Origin: Anaerolineales bacterium | Lineage (GTDB): Bacteria; Chloroflexota; Anaerolineae; Anaerolineales; Villigracilaceae | Reading direction: 5' to 3' | NCBI GenBank assembly: GCA_016932715.1 | Contig: JAFGCG010000090.1 | Coordinates: 48,040 to 112,039 of the forward strand | DNA length: 64,000 nucleotides | Shown: one piece after another, positions 9,379 through 18,577 of the stretch | Layout: each line of letters starts with the position of its first letter | Position numbering within the stretch: position 1 is the stretch's first letter | The notes under the pieces: generated by a model | Told to the model about the DNA's origin: nothing | Database searches by the model: none | What the model saw: only the letters and a program-made list of their open reading frames with translations | Made by a program: the position numbers and the translations under genes

Positions 9379-9498
9379 GAGTATCTAATTTCGAGGAGAC
9401 GTGGGATATGTCTCCCTGAGCCCTTCGGCTTCGCTCAGGATAAACTCCGCGAAGGGTCTCCCGGGAGAATGACATGATCTGTTTGATGTTAGATACTC
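9379..9498. repeat. MITE-like 120-bp element with 10-bp terminal inverted repeats
   Basis: GAGTATCTAA ... TTAGATACTC perfect ends; internal CCTGAGCCCTTCGGCTTCGCTCAGG hairpin. Confidence 0.5.
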
Positions 9499-9505
9499 CC
9501 AAAAT

Positions 9506-10861
9506 CTACAACTGTCCTTTGTCCCCCCAGTTCTCCAGGCTCCTTTGATATTCAGGATCATCATACCGTTCTAACGCAAATGAATTTGCGTAGGATGGCA
9601 GTTCCGCGCCGGTGACATGCGCCGCGAGCAGTTCGCCAACTCCGCAGGCAGACATGATGCCGTAACCTGACACCGCGCCGATCACGTAGGCGCCGTCCAC
9701 GCGGGCGGGACCGACCAGCGGTCGGTTCTCGCGCGTTTTGGTGTAGTAGCCGCCATCGAGCTGCGGGCGCGGCATCCGGCTGAAATATTCCCTCATACGC
9801 GGCAGCATAGCAGCCAGGCCGCGCAGCGCCACCTCCGGATACTGTTCATCCAACTTTGGCGGCCAAACGGGTTCCATGACCTTGGTTTGATATTCCCACA
9901 GCATCAAAATCGTCTGGCTTTCGCCAGCCCCTTCGGGCCGGGTATGCACGCCGGAGGGGAACGATTCCGTCAGCCAGCGCATTTCGTCGTCTTCCGCCAG
10001 TGCCGCGCGCTCTGCCTCTTCCCAGGGCAGCGACTGCGGATCGGTCCAGATCAATAGCGGCGCATCGCGTCCGACTACGCCCAGCGGGTCTTTGATCGCA
10101 GCTTTGAGATGTAATTCCGTGTGGACAGGCAGGTCAACGCCAAGTAGCTTTCCAACATCTTTGAGGTATGGTCCCGCGGCGTTGACGAAGATCGGAGAAT
10201 CGAGGCGTTCGCCCGAACTCAGCCTGACTCCCGTTACACAGCCGCTTGCCAGGTCCACGCCGGTCACGCGCCCGGATTCAAACCAGACCCCGCGGCTGCG
10301 CGCCGTTTCGAGGAGGTACATGCCCAGCTGTTGCGCGCTCAGCCACCCCGCGCGCCGGACGTGCAGTGCCGCGACCGCGCGTTCCGTGAGATATGGGAAA
10401 TGTTTACGGATGAGGTCGTTGCCGAGGAGCAGGTCCGCGCCATCGGGCGAGTCGTGAAACCCCTCCGGGTGCGCGGGTTGGTAGGACGAAGATTCAGACG
10501 AGTGAACGCGCCTCAGACCCGCGCCCAGGCTCGAGGTCCGGAATGACTCGCGCTCCAGGTCCGCCGCGCTGCTTTCGTCGGCGGTCACATACAGATAGCC
10601 GCGTCGATTCATCCGAAAGACGTTCCCGCTTGCATCGGCAAACGCTTCCATCAAATCAATGGAACGATTCATCAACGCCAGCATTTCCGGGTCGGGCCAC
10701 CAGTTGCGATAGCACTCGGTGGAGCGGTCACTTGTGAAGGAGAGGGGCGGGCGTTCGTCAACCAGCAGGATCTTCCCGGCGCCCGCTTTGCTGAGGAAAT
10801 GCGCGGCAGCGACGCCGGTAATCCCGGCCCCGCAGATGACGATATCAGCTGTCTGGCTCAT
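9506..10861 (-). CDS. FAD-dependent oxidoreductase (DadA/sarcosine oxidase-like)
   Basis: MSQTADIVICGAGITGVAAAHFLSKAG; C-term DGAYVIGAVSGYGIMSACGVGELLAAHV; the longer ORF start is not needed. Confidence 0.85.
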   Translation of the reverse strand: MSQTADIVICGAGITGVAAAHFLSKAGAGKILLVDERPPLSFTSDRSTECYRNWWPDPEMLALMNRSIDLMEAFADASGNVFRMNRRGYLYVTADESSAADLERESFRTSSLGAGLRRVHSSESSSYQPAHPEGFHDSPDGADLLLGNDLIRKHFPYLTERAVAALHVRRAGWLSAQQLGMYLLETARSRGVWFESGRVTGVDLASGCVTGVRLSSGERLDSPIFVNAAGPYLKDVGKLLGVDLPVHTELHLKAAIKDPLGVVGRDAPLLIWTDPQSLPWEEAERAALAEDDEMRWLTESFPSGVHTRPEGAGESQTILMLWEYQTKVMEPVWPPKLDEQYPEVALRGLAAMLPRMREYFSRMPRPQLDGGYYTKTRENRPLVGPARVDGAYVIGAVSGYGIMSACGVGELLAAHVTGAELPSYANSFALERYDDPEYQRSLENWGDKGQL

Positions 10862-11124
10862 GCGTATGCAAATTTGGCTTTGAGTTCTTCCCAGTTCGGT
10901 TCCACCAGAATGGAGCCATCCGGAAAGATAATGGTCGGAACGCTCTTGCAGCCACGGTTGACCTTCATGACAAACTCGGTGGCTTCTGCGTTCCCTTCCA
11001 GCCCTACTCGCAGGTGTGGAATCTGGTTCGCTTCGAAGAATCTTTTTGCACGGATACAATCCGGGCAGTACTCAGTTGTATACATGACTATTTGCGTTGG
11101 TGCAGTGGTGTAGAGATCGTTCAT
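10858..11124 (-). CDS. Glutaredoxin/mycoredoxin-like protein
   Basis: VMYTTEYCPDCIRAKRFFEANQIPH...VPTIIFPDGSILVEP; 4-bp ATGA overlap with the oxidoreductase. Confidence 0.85.
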   Translation of the reverse strand: MNDLYTTAPTQIVMYTTEYCPDCIRAKRFFEANQIPHLRVGLEGNAEATEFVMKVNRGCKSVPTIIFPDGSILVEPNWEELKAKFAYA

Positions 11125-11318
11125 GGCTCGATGTTTCCGGCTTTCCTGAGAGATAGGGGGCGCCAAAAGAAATAGCACCAAAGATGACCAAGGTTGTAAC
11201 ATTGTGTACTATTCGGCGTCCAGTTCTAATAGTAATTAGTTTGGGATGAAGATCGTCAGTAAAGGTCTTCTTTTGGGCGCTTTTCTGTTCATAAACCCGA
11301 GACATTCTTTTCATAAAT

Positions 11319-11350
11319 ACGGGAGTATCGGCTCGATACTCCCGTTTCTT
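11319..11350. terminator. Hairpin, probable terminator
   Basis: ACGGGAGTATCG-GCT-CGATACTCCCGT, T-rich flank. Confidence 0.7.
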
Positions 11351-11369
11351 TATTCTCACGCGACTGCTC

Positions 11370-11597
11370 TTACATATATTCCTCCGCGGCTTCCCTCAGG
11401 ATTTCGAAACCGACCGCGATGTTCGTCTGCAGGGAAGCGGGATCCACCTCGGCTCCCGTTTCGATCTGTTCCAGGATTTTTACCAGAGCGCCTCGCACGC
11501 CGCTTGCCCGGTGCGCCCAGTACGAATCGACGGAGATGCGCTCCAGGCGCGGCAGCAGCAGGCGAATCAATTTATCATTGGGTTGCAGGGATTTCAT
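11370..11597 (-). CDS. Small hypothetical protein
   Basis: 75-aa ORF with coding-like composition, MKSLQPNDKLIRLLLPRLERISVDSYWAHRASGVRGAL. Confidence 0.55.
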   Translation of the reverse strand: MKSLQPNDKLIRLLLPRLERISVDSYWAHRASGVRGALVKILEQIETGAEVDPASLQTNIAVGFEILREAAEEYM

Positions 11598-11658
11598 AGC
11601 GGATGAATAACCTGTTCGATATTATACCCAGAGAATTTCCTGCGCCGCGTAACGGGAG

Positions 11659-12096
11659 TTACTTCCTTGACCTAAACCAGCCCCTTTCTTTCGCTGTAAG
11701 CTTTCTGTGGCAGTTGGCACAAAGCACTTGGGTCTTTTTCAGTTCTTCCTCAAGCCTTGCTATATTGGTTACTCTTGTTACCATCTCAGCTATTGCCATA
11801 TCTTTACTGTGGAGGTGGTGGAACTCAAGTACAACAGGGTTACTCTCACCGCAGGATTCGCAAGGGTGAGATAACAGATAATTCCACAAGTATTCCCTTA
11901 CGGTATCACGGTATTCTGCGCTATGCTTTCTGGCATTTGCTATCTGGTACTCCTTATTTCTCTCGTACCATTCAGCACCGTAAATTTTCCTACAGTCTTT
12001 GCAGTAGGATTGTCTTCTTGCTGTAAATCGGTTCCTTAAAGGGAACTCCTCAATATCTTTTTCAACAAAACATTTGGTACAAACTTTAGTTGCCAT
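11659..12096 (-). CDS. HNH endonuclease
   Basis: CTKCFVEKDIEEFPLR...YCKDCRKIYGAEWYERN...HPCESCGESNPVVLEFHHLHSKD...VLCANCHRKLTAKE. Confidence 0.85.
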   Translation of the reverse strand: MATKVCTKCFVEKDIEEFPLRNRFTARRQSYCKDCRKIYGAEWYERNKEYQIANARKHSAEYRDTVREYLWNYLLSHPCESCGESNPVVLEFHHLHSKDMAIAEMVTRVTNIARLEEELKKTQVLCANCHRKLTAKERGWFRSRK

Positions 12097-12142
12097 AGTC
12101 CCCCCCTGAAAGTTTACTCAAGGTCCGCCTGGTATGATTTTA

Positions 12143-12170
12143 AAATAGCCTGGTTTTTTCCAGGCTATTT
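12143..12170 (-). terminator. Hairpin downstream of tRNA-Arg
   Basis: AAATAGCCTGG-TTTTTT-CCAGGCTATTT, 11-bp perfect stem. Confidence 0.7.
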
Positions 12171-12174
12171 CCAG

Positions 12175-12248
12175 CGCCCCCGCCGAGGGTCGAACTCGGA
12201 AACCTTCAGATTCGAAGTCTGCTACTCTATCCATTGAGCTACGGGGGC
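12175..12248 (-). tRNA. tRNA-Arg (TCG)
   Basis: Reverse complement GCCCCCG TA GCTCAATGGATAGAGT AGCAGA CTTCGAA TCTGAAG ... CCGAGTTCGACCCTCGG CGGGGGC; anticodon TCG. Confidence 0.92.
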
Positions 12249-12338
12249 AATACGAGAATTACGGGCAGCCCTAATTTTACCAGAGTCCCTTTAAATGCCT
12301 GTGAATATTCCCATATGGTTGAAGACCCACGAATATAA

Positions 12339-12368
12339 AATCTGATACTCTACCTATTGAGTTACAAA
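12339..12368 (-). pseudogene. Degenerate tRNA fragment resembling the tRNA-Arg D-arm region
   Basis: atctgatactctacctattgagttacaaag versus gtctgctactctatccattgagctacgggg in the intact tRNA (22/30 identical by eye). Confidence 0.55.
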
Positions 12369-12727
12369 GGAGGTTGCACGCTGGATGAGTTTCAGCGGCA
12401 ATCTTGTACTAGCTGTTGCTATGAATCTATACCCCTACACGCAGGCCATGGTGACGAAATATCAAAAGCGGATTTCGGGAGCCCCTGCTTGAGCAAAATG
12501 AAACTCAAATCGAATTCCCACATGTTGATTACGAAAAATTAAGCGACGATCGAATCGGCGACTCGGCTGAAATTATTCGGGCGCGCACAATCGCCAGCTT
12601 GGTGGCGGTGACATGTGGCATAAGTTGCACGCTGCAATAGATGTCAATGTGCCCCACACTGTTATAACGACATTTCTGTCGTACTGGCAGGTCCTGCGGT
12701 AAAATTTACCGTAGAATATACTCAGCA

Positions 12728-14191
12728 TTGATGCAACGAAAGCGAGGCAAGGCTTTGGAAAACCTGGTTGGCAGGACCATTGGCAAGTACAAGATCAGCG
12801 AACTGCTTGGGAGAGGGGCAATGGCAGAGGTGTATAAAGCCTATCATGAACGACTCGACCGCCATGTGGCAATCAAGATTTTGCATGGTCACCTGGCAGA
12901 GGGGCAGGATTTCCTTGCGCGCTTCGAGCGCGAGGCACGCGCAGTCGCGGCTCTGCGTCACCCACATATTGTACAGATCTACGACTCCGACGTCGAAAAT
13001 GGCATGTATTACATGGTGATGGAGTTCGTCGACAGCGGGAACCTGCAGGCGCGCATGGCTGGGTTGGCCGGTAAGGGTCAATACATGCCAATTGCACAGG
13101 TCGTGTCACTCGTGCGGCAGGTCTCGGAAGCGCTGGACTACGCCCATCGCCGCGGTATCCTGCATCGCGATGTCAAGCCCTCCAACGTTCTGTTGGATCA
13201 ATTCGGAGACGCGCACCTGGCTGACTTCGGGCTGGCACGTATCGTCAGCTCTTCGTACTTTACCGCCACCGGGACGCTGCTTGGGACGCCGACCTATATG
13301 TCGCCGGAGCAGGGTCAAGGTTTGGAGTTGACGCCAACGAGCGATATTTACTCACTGGGGGTCATCGTTTACGAGTTGTTGACGGGCCGGGCGCCCTTCA
13401 CTGCCGATACACCTCTGAGCGTGATTTACAAACACATCCACAATGTGCTGCCAGCCCCACGAAGGCTGCGGCCGATACTGCCCGTGGAGGTGGATGCGGT
13501 CATTTCCCGAGCGCTGGCCAAGGATCCGCGTGAGCGTTACCCGACCGCCCTGGAGATGGCCCAGGCGCTGGAGCGGGCCCTGCCGATCGAAGCGATCGCT
13601 ACTGTGGACGAAGCGGGCTCGACGGCGGGGAGCTCCATTTCAGCATTGCCCACTGTGCTCATGCAAGACAAGACGCAGAAGATGCCTGTCGCTGCGGAGC
13701 CTCCTGTGCAGGAACACGCTGCAGAGGCACAGAGTCCCGCCGTAACCCCGGTTTTGGAAGAGAGAGTTCAGGAATCGCCCACGGAAGCCCATCGTCCGCA
13801 CATGCGGCGGTGGAGCAGATTCCTGTTGGTCGCTCTCGCCATCCTAGGCTTGATTGCCCTGGCAGTCCTGCTATTTGTAAATAGAGGTCCGATCAGCGAG
13901 TCTGAGTGTTCGACTTTTGAAGCGTGCATGATACAGGCAGATGACTTAAGAAGCCAGGGAAATTTGGTGGGTTATGTGGATTCAGTTGCCATGGCGCTCG
14001 ACCGTGTCCCTGCCAACGAGCATCCTGCGACTGCCTTTCTATGGTGCGACCGCGCCGACGCATTGAAGGAATTGGGTCGGGTGGACGAATCAAGAGAAAA
14101 CTATCATCTGTGCATCGAGTGGACCGAAGGCGACCCTGACCTGCAATGGCTGCGCGAGCGGGGCGACGAGAGTTTGAATAGTCTTCGCTGA
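12728..14191 (+). CDS. Ser/Thr protein kinase with TM helix and C-terminal TPR-like extracytoplasmic domain
   Basis: GKYKISELLGRGAMAEVYKAYHERLDRHVAIKIL...HRDVKPSNVLLDQFGDAHLADFGLAR...; TM FLLVALAILGLIALAVLLFV. Confidence 0.92.
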   Translation: MMQRKRGKALENLVGRTIGKYKISELLGRGAMAEVYKAYHERLDRHVAIKILHGHLAEGQDFLARFEREARAVAALRHPHIVQIYDSDVENGMYYMVMEFVDSGNLQARMAGLAGKGQYMPIAQVVSLVRQVSEALDYAHRRGILHRDVKPSNVLLDQFGDAHLADFGLARIVSSSYFTATGTLLGTPTYMSPEQGQGLELTPTSDIYSLGVIVYELLTGRAPFTADTPLSVIYKHIHNVLPAPRRLRPILPVEVDAVISRALAKDPRERYPTALEMAQALERALPIEAIATVDEAGSTAGSSISALPTVLMQDKTQKMPVAAEPPVQEHAAEAQSPAVTPVLEERVQESPTEAHRPHMRRWSRFLLVALAILGLIALAVLLFVNRGPISESECSTFEACMIQADDLRSQGNLVGYVDSVAMALDRVPANEHPATAFLWCDRADALKELGRVDESRENYHLCIEWTEGDPDLQWLRERGDESLNSLR

Positions 14192-14286
14192 ACATCTGTA
14201 AACTATGCGTATGTGAAACGGCTGGAATTGCGAAAAGCAATCCAGCCGTTCTTTCTATCCGTTTTCCTTACCTGCCTGCGCCTTCT

Positions 14287-14586
14287 TTATTCTGTTCCTT
14301 TTGTGAGCCGCTGCCCCGCTTTGTTCTTGTCCGGTTCTATACCCTGGGGCTCGTCGCCGCCTGTTTCTTCCTCCTTTGGTGGCGCGGTTTCCACTTTGTC
14401 GTTTTCGGCAGCATTGGTTGTCACCGACTCGAAGGCAGTCTGGATTGCTTCGGACTGTTTATAGTCCCCGGTCCGTTCCACGTGCGCCCGCGGCTCGAAG
14501 GTTGCCTCGTCCAGTGACTCCGTTTCCGCACGGCGGGTTTCGCTGGTTTCGGAGGCGTCTTCGGGTTGAAGGATGATCTCGTCCAT
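14287..14586 (-). CDS. Acidic MDEII-type small protein (module A)
   Basis: MDEIILQPEDASETSETRRAETESLDEATFEPRAHVERTGDYKQSEAIQTAFESVTTNAA; paralogous N-terminus in the 16144-17574 product. Confidence 0.75.
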   Translation of the reverse strand: MDEIILQPEDASETSETRRAETESLDEATFEPRAHVERTGDYKQSEAIQTAFESVTTNAAENDKVETAPPKEEETGGDEPQGIEPDKNKAGQRLTKGTE

Positions 14587-14702
14587 TTTTGCTCCTTGGG
14601 TCAGCAGCGGTTCGACCTGCAAAGAGAAAACCGTTGCCTTCTCTTCTTCTATTCTATCCCCTTTTCCTCTCAGGTTAAAAGGAGAAGGGTGAAAACCATG
14701 CC

Positions 14703-15233
14703 TCAGGGCGGCGATGGAAAACTGACTTCCAACTCCTGCCCAGGTTCTAGGGTGACCGTTCTGAGCGCTCCGACGCAGTATGTCCCGGGCAGAAGATTCT
14801 CAATCCGGTAGTAGCCCTCGCCATTGACCGGCGCGCTGGCCACTTCCTTTGAACTTGGGCAAGGTCCTTCATAGACCGGCATGGTGCTTCCTGCTCCGGG
14901 CGATGGTTCACCGGGGTCATGGCGATCGTTCATGTTGGAGTCGATGTAATCCCAGCCGAAGATGACGCCGCGCGGTTCTCCTTCGGGTTGCTGCTCGGGC
15001 GGATGGATCTCTTCAGGCGGAATTTCTTCGGGCGGAATTTCTTCCGGGGGACGATTCTCCTCGGGAGGGAATCCTTCCTGTGGATGGAACTCTTCGGGCG
15101 GACGTTCCTGAGCCGGAAAATTCTCCTGTGGCGGGTCATTGGACACAGGAACCACCTTGAAGGGCAGGTTGCAGCTCATTGCCGCCAGCGCCAGTGGGGT
15201 GATGATCGCCAAAATCAAATAACATTTTTTCAT
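14703..15233 (-). CDS. Lipoprotein with Pro/Glu repeats (module A)
   Basis: MKKCYLILAIITPLALAAMSCNLPFKVVPVSNDPPQE; PPEEIPPEEIPPEEIHPPEQ. Confidence 0.78.
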   Translation of the reverse strand: MKKCYLILAIITPLALAAMSCNLPFKVVPVSNDPPQENFPAQERPPEEFHPQEGFPPEENRPPEEIPPEEIPPEEIHPPEQQPEGEPRGVIFGWDYIDSNMNDRHDPGEPSPGAGSTMPVYEGPCPSSKEVASAPVNGEGYYRIENLLPGTYCVGALRTVTLEPGQELEVSFPSPP

Positions 15234-15251
15234 AGTATCGCTCTCCTTTTG

Positions 15252-16061
15252 TTACATCCCGGCGCGCGGAATGGACTCCTGGTTGGCTGCCTGGAACAGG
15301 CGCAGCTCTTCCTCCGGGATAGCCAAGCGTGATTTCGCCATACCCAGCATCAACAGGCAGTAGGATAGATTGACCAGGTGCTCGATCTCGAGGAAGCCCT
15401 CCTGTGTCCCTGTCAGCCCGGCGATATGCCGAATGGCAAAACCATAAACCGGGCCCAGAGGTGATTGTTCGGGGGCAGGCTTGTTGACTTCCGCCGCCAG
15501 CATCGCGCGCAATTGGCCGAACTGCGGATCAGAGACCAGGCTGAAATAGCCGTAGTGACAAGGGAGCCGGCAGAACTGGCAGCCCTTTTTACGGTGCAGA
15601 CGGTTCTCAGGCAAGGCTCTTTGCTTGATGCGAGCTACGTTGGCCACCTCTATTTGGAAGGCGAGTGTCTTCTCGGGGCTTTTGTCGGCATTTCGAGCCG
15701 TGTTGATCAGCGCCTCGACTCGGAACGGGCTGGGTTCGCGTGTCCCTTCATGGAAGGCTACGATCCGGCGGCAGACCTCCGGAATAGCAGCTTTGAAGTA
15801 CGCCGCCTCCTTCATCCCGGCTGATTCGGCCAGCGCCTTGCGCAGGGGCTGGGTCAACTGTTTAAAGTCCGCGATGTGCGCCGGTGGACAATAGGAAAGC
15901 AGGTAAAAATAAGCGATAGTCTTTTTCAACGATTCGAGGGACAGGAGTTTTGGCTCAGCGTCTTTTCTCGTTTGCACTGCAGTCGAAGCAGAAGGATTCT
16001 TTCCTCGGGTCGACTTCGTCTTCTGATCTTTGACGGAATGGGATTTCGTTTGCATGATCAT
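15252..16061 (-). CDS. Conserved Cys-motif protein HRKKGCxFCxLPCxYGYF (module A)
   Basis: YFYLLSYCPPAHIADF...ENRLHRKKGCQFCRLPCHYGYFSLVSDPQF; paralog at 18910-19647. Confidence 0.75.
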   Translation of the reverse strand: MIMQTKSHSVKDQKTKSTRGKNPSASTAVQTRKDAEPKLLSLESLKKTIAYFYLLSYCPPAHIADFKQLTQPLRKALAESAGMKEAAYFKAAIPEVCRRIVAFHEGTREPSPFRVEALINTARNADKSPEKTLAFQIEVANVARIKQRALPENRLHRKKGCQFCRLPCHYGYFSLVSDPQFGQLRAMLAAEVNKPAPEQSPLGPVYGFAIRHIAGLTGTQEGFLEIEHLVNLSYCLLMLGMAKSRLAIPEEELRLFQAANQESIPRAGM

Positions 16062-16143
16062 TCTCCTTGCATGATGTCAGCGTGTCTCCGTGGATGTGGA
16101 ACTGTCCGTGAGGAAGTGGTCGACTTCCTCGCGGACAGACCGC

Positions 16144-17574
16144 CTATGACGCAGCTTTCTTAGCCTTGTCGGCTTCGTCGAGGACGTTGGGCGTGTAATA
16201 ATCGGGGTCATCGGGGTTGTTGGGCCGATCTGCACTGGCGAAGAGTCCGCCATACCAATGACCCTCATCCCCTGATGTGCCCGGCTCACCCCCGCCGCTG
16301 CCTGACCCGCCGACCATTTTGCCGTCAACCGAGACGACCACGTTGAAGTGACCGCTTTCCTGATCTGCGCCGCCGATGGACTGCGGCTCCGGCTTCTCTC
16401 CACCTACACCTGAACCTGTATAAGGAATGGGAGAACCTCCTTCCAGTGGGTTGTATATTTTAGACATGCTTACTGAGGTCGAGTTCCAGTTTACAACGTA
16501 GATACCATCGTCTCCACTTATCGTATATTTACCCGAGCTACCCTGATTAGCACTTTTCATTTGAGCCATTTCGAAGGCACGCCGCGCCGTTTTCCCGGCG
16601 CTATCATTGCTTTTGCCTCCGCCGGAATCTGAGTTCCCATGCTTATCCTTCTCCGTGTAGTTGAATTTTGTTCCACCACCTTTATCCTCTCCATACATAC
16701 CGGGGCCATACCCATGTACTGGTAGTCCACCACCCGATGAGGAACTTCCGGACCCATATTTATTTTTGTACCCTTCTATGTCATTACTGCCGGGCACCTT
16801 AGTGCTGTGAGATCCCTCCTGATATCCCGGACCGTAGCCTTCGACAGGACCCGAATGTGTTTTTCCTGGGCCCGATCCATCCAGCATGCCGTGAGTCCCT
16901 TCGCCAATTAAGCCCTTCTCTTTTTGCACCAAGTCCTCGGGAATCAACCGTTCTTTTCCCTGCGGGATGCCAGCTATGTCTGTACCCTCCAGCTTGCCCA
17001 CTTCGACCGTGTTGTCCGCAGCCTGAGCCTGTGACGGGTCTGCGGCCTCCGCGTCGGATACCGGCTCTCCAGGCAGCGCGTCCAAACTATATTCTCCACT
17101 TGCTTCATCGCCCACAGTGGCTTCCTGACCCTGCGCCTGCACGTCATCGTTCTGTCCGCCAAACTCATCCCCCGTCAGTGGATCCTTGCCCAGCTTGTTT
17201 TGCGTCAGATCCTGGATAACAACGTCCGGGTTTTCCAAATTTTGCACGCCCGGCAGGTTGATAGGTGTGGCGGCAGGCTTGTCATCATCACTGGATTCGG
17301 ACGGCTTTGCCTCTTCCAGGTCACCGCGCAGCTTGGGCTGCTGCCCAGACACGCTTTTGTCCTGCTCGACCGCCGCATTCTGCGTCGAGCTTGCAGCGTT
17401 ATTTACCACGCTGGTGAAATCCGTCTGGATGGCTTCGGATTGTTTGTAGTCCCCGGTCCTTTCGACATGAGCCTTCGGCTCGAAGGTTGCCTCGTCCAGT
17501 TTCCGAGCCTCGGTGCTCTCGGTCTTTTCGCCGGTTTCACGGGTTTCCTCGGGTTGAGAAATGATCTCGTCCAT
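16144..17574 (-). CDS. Large acidic, Gly-rich MDEII-type protein (module B)
   Basis: MDEIISQPEETRETGEKTESTEARKLDEATFEPKAHVERTGDYKQSEAIQTDFTSVVNNAA, then a Gly/Ser-rich region. Confidence 0.75.
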   Translation of the reverse strand: MDEIISQPEETRETGEKTESTEARKLDEATFEPKAHVERTGDYKQSEAIQTDFTSVVNNAASSTQNAAVEQDKSVSGQQPKLRGDLEEAKPSESSDDDKPAATPINLPGVQNLENPDVVIQDLTQNKLGKDPLTGDEFGGQNDDVQAQGQEATVGDEASGEYSLDALPGEPVSDAEAADPSQAQAADNTVEVGKLEGTDIAGIPQGKERLIPEDLVQKEKGLIGEGTHGMLDGSGPGKTHSGPVEGYGPGYQEGSHSTKVPGSNDIEGYKNKYGSGSSSSGGGLPVHGYGPGMYGEDKGGGTKFNYTEKDKHGNSDSGGGKSNDSAGKTARRAFEMAQMKSANQGSSGKYTISGDDGIYVVNWNSTSVSMSKIYNPLEGGSPIPYTGSGVGGEKPEPQSIGGADQESGHFNVVVSVDGKMVGGSGSGGGEPGTSGDEGHWYGGLFASADRPNNPDDPDYYTPNVLDEADKAKKAAS

Positions 17575-17665
17575 GTCGACTCCTTATGAAAAAGTAGATA
17601 GTGTTATGAATATGAAACTTCCTGCCTCCTCTCCCAATTGGGAGAGGAGGCGATTCCGGTCACCT

Positions 17666-18577
17666 TTACTTGACTTTAATGTTATTCAAGGCATTATTCC
17701 CACTGTTTGCATCGTTGGCGGGCGGCGTGATCTTGCAGGAGACATACAGTTCCTTCATTTGGGGATCGCGCGCGTATCCTGTCTCGTAATCGGCTGTCTG
17801 GCCCGGGGCAAGGTTAATCGTGATTGTTTTGTTCTGGGGTGGCGGATAAGAATCCTGACCATTCGGCTTGATAACCTTAGCCTGACAACTTACCTTGATG
17901 TTGTTCTTCACGTCCTGGGTGCCTGCGTTCCTGATCCGGATCATGATCTTCCCCGAGGCGGCGGAGTAGATCTGGTTCACTCCAAGATCGAGAAAGTAAA
18001 ACTGCACAACCAAAAAGGTGGGCGTTGGGGTAGGTCCTTTCTTCGTCGGCGCAGGCTTTTGAGCAGGTTTTTGAGTAGGCTGGGGTTGTGGGGGGGGAGG
18101 CGGATTCCCCTGGTTTTCCTGCACGACATTCACCGTGACCTCACGTTCCTGGACCTGTTCACCGGCGCGCACTGTCAGGCGATAATTGGTCGTTGCTTGT
18201 GGACAAACTTCTCGAACGCCACCCTGGTCGACGCGTTCTCCATTTAGCGTGACTTCAGCCGCTCCCTGCACGCCCCATTCCAGGGGAGTACATTCACCGG
18301 ATCGGATCTCTGTGCGGTGGGCAAGGAAGAAAGCAATCTGTGCTTCACCGGCTTGCTCGGGCGGAACTTCCTCCGGCGGACGATTCTCTTCGGGCCGAAC
18401 TTCTTCCGGTGGACGGTTCTCTTCGGGCCGAACTTCTTCCGGTGGACGGTTCTCTTCGGGCCGAACTTCCTCCAGCGGCACGTCATTGGATGCGGGAACC
18501 ACTTTGAAGGGCAGGCTGCAACTTGTGGTCACCAATGCCAGGGCAATGAAAGCCGTGATCAAACTATTTTTTTTCAT
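17666..18577 (-). CDS. Lipoprotein with EENRPPEEVRP repeats and C-terminal CARDB-like domain (module B)
   Basis: MKKNSLITAFIALALVTTSCSLPFKVVPASNDVPLEE; 11-aa repeats; C-term NAGTQDVKNNIKVSCQAKV. Confidence 0.8.
   Translation of the reverse strand: MKKNSLITAFIALALVTTSCSLPFKVVPASNDVPLEEVRPEENRPPEEVRPEENRPPEEVRPEENRPPEEVPPEQAGEAQIAFFLAHRTEIRSGECTPLEWGVQGAAEVTLNGERVDQGGVREVCPQATTNYRLTVRAGEQVQEREVTVNVVQENQGNPPPPPQPQPTQKPAQKPAPTKKGPTPTPTFLVVQFYFLDLGVNQIYSAASGKIMIRIRNAGTQDVKNNIKVSCQAKVIKPNGQDSYPPPQNKTITINLAPGQTADYETGYARDPQMKELYVSCKITPPANDANSGNNALNNIKVK
18358..18477. repeat. 33-bp tandem repeat, about 3.6 copies, inside the lipoprotein gene
   Basis: cgggccgaacttcttccggtggacggttctctt starting at 18358, 18391, 18424 and 18457. 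Confidence 0.9.

Noticed and set aside
18358-18477. Possible CRISPR-like repeats
   Set aside because: Tandem 33-bp units without spacers, in frame inside a lipoprotein gene.
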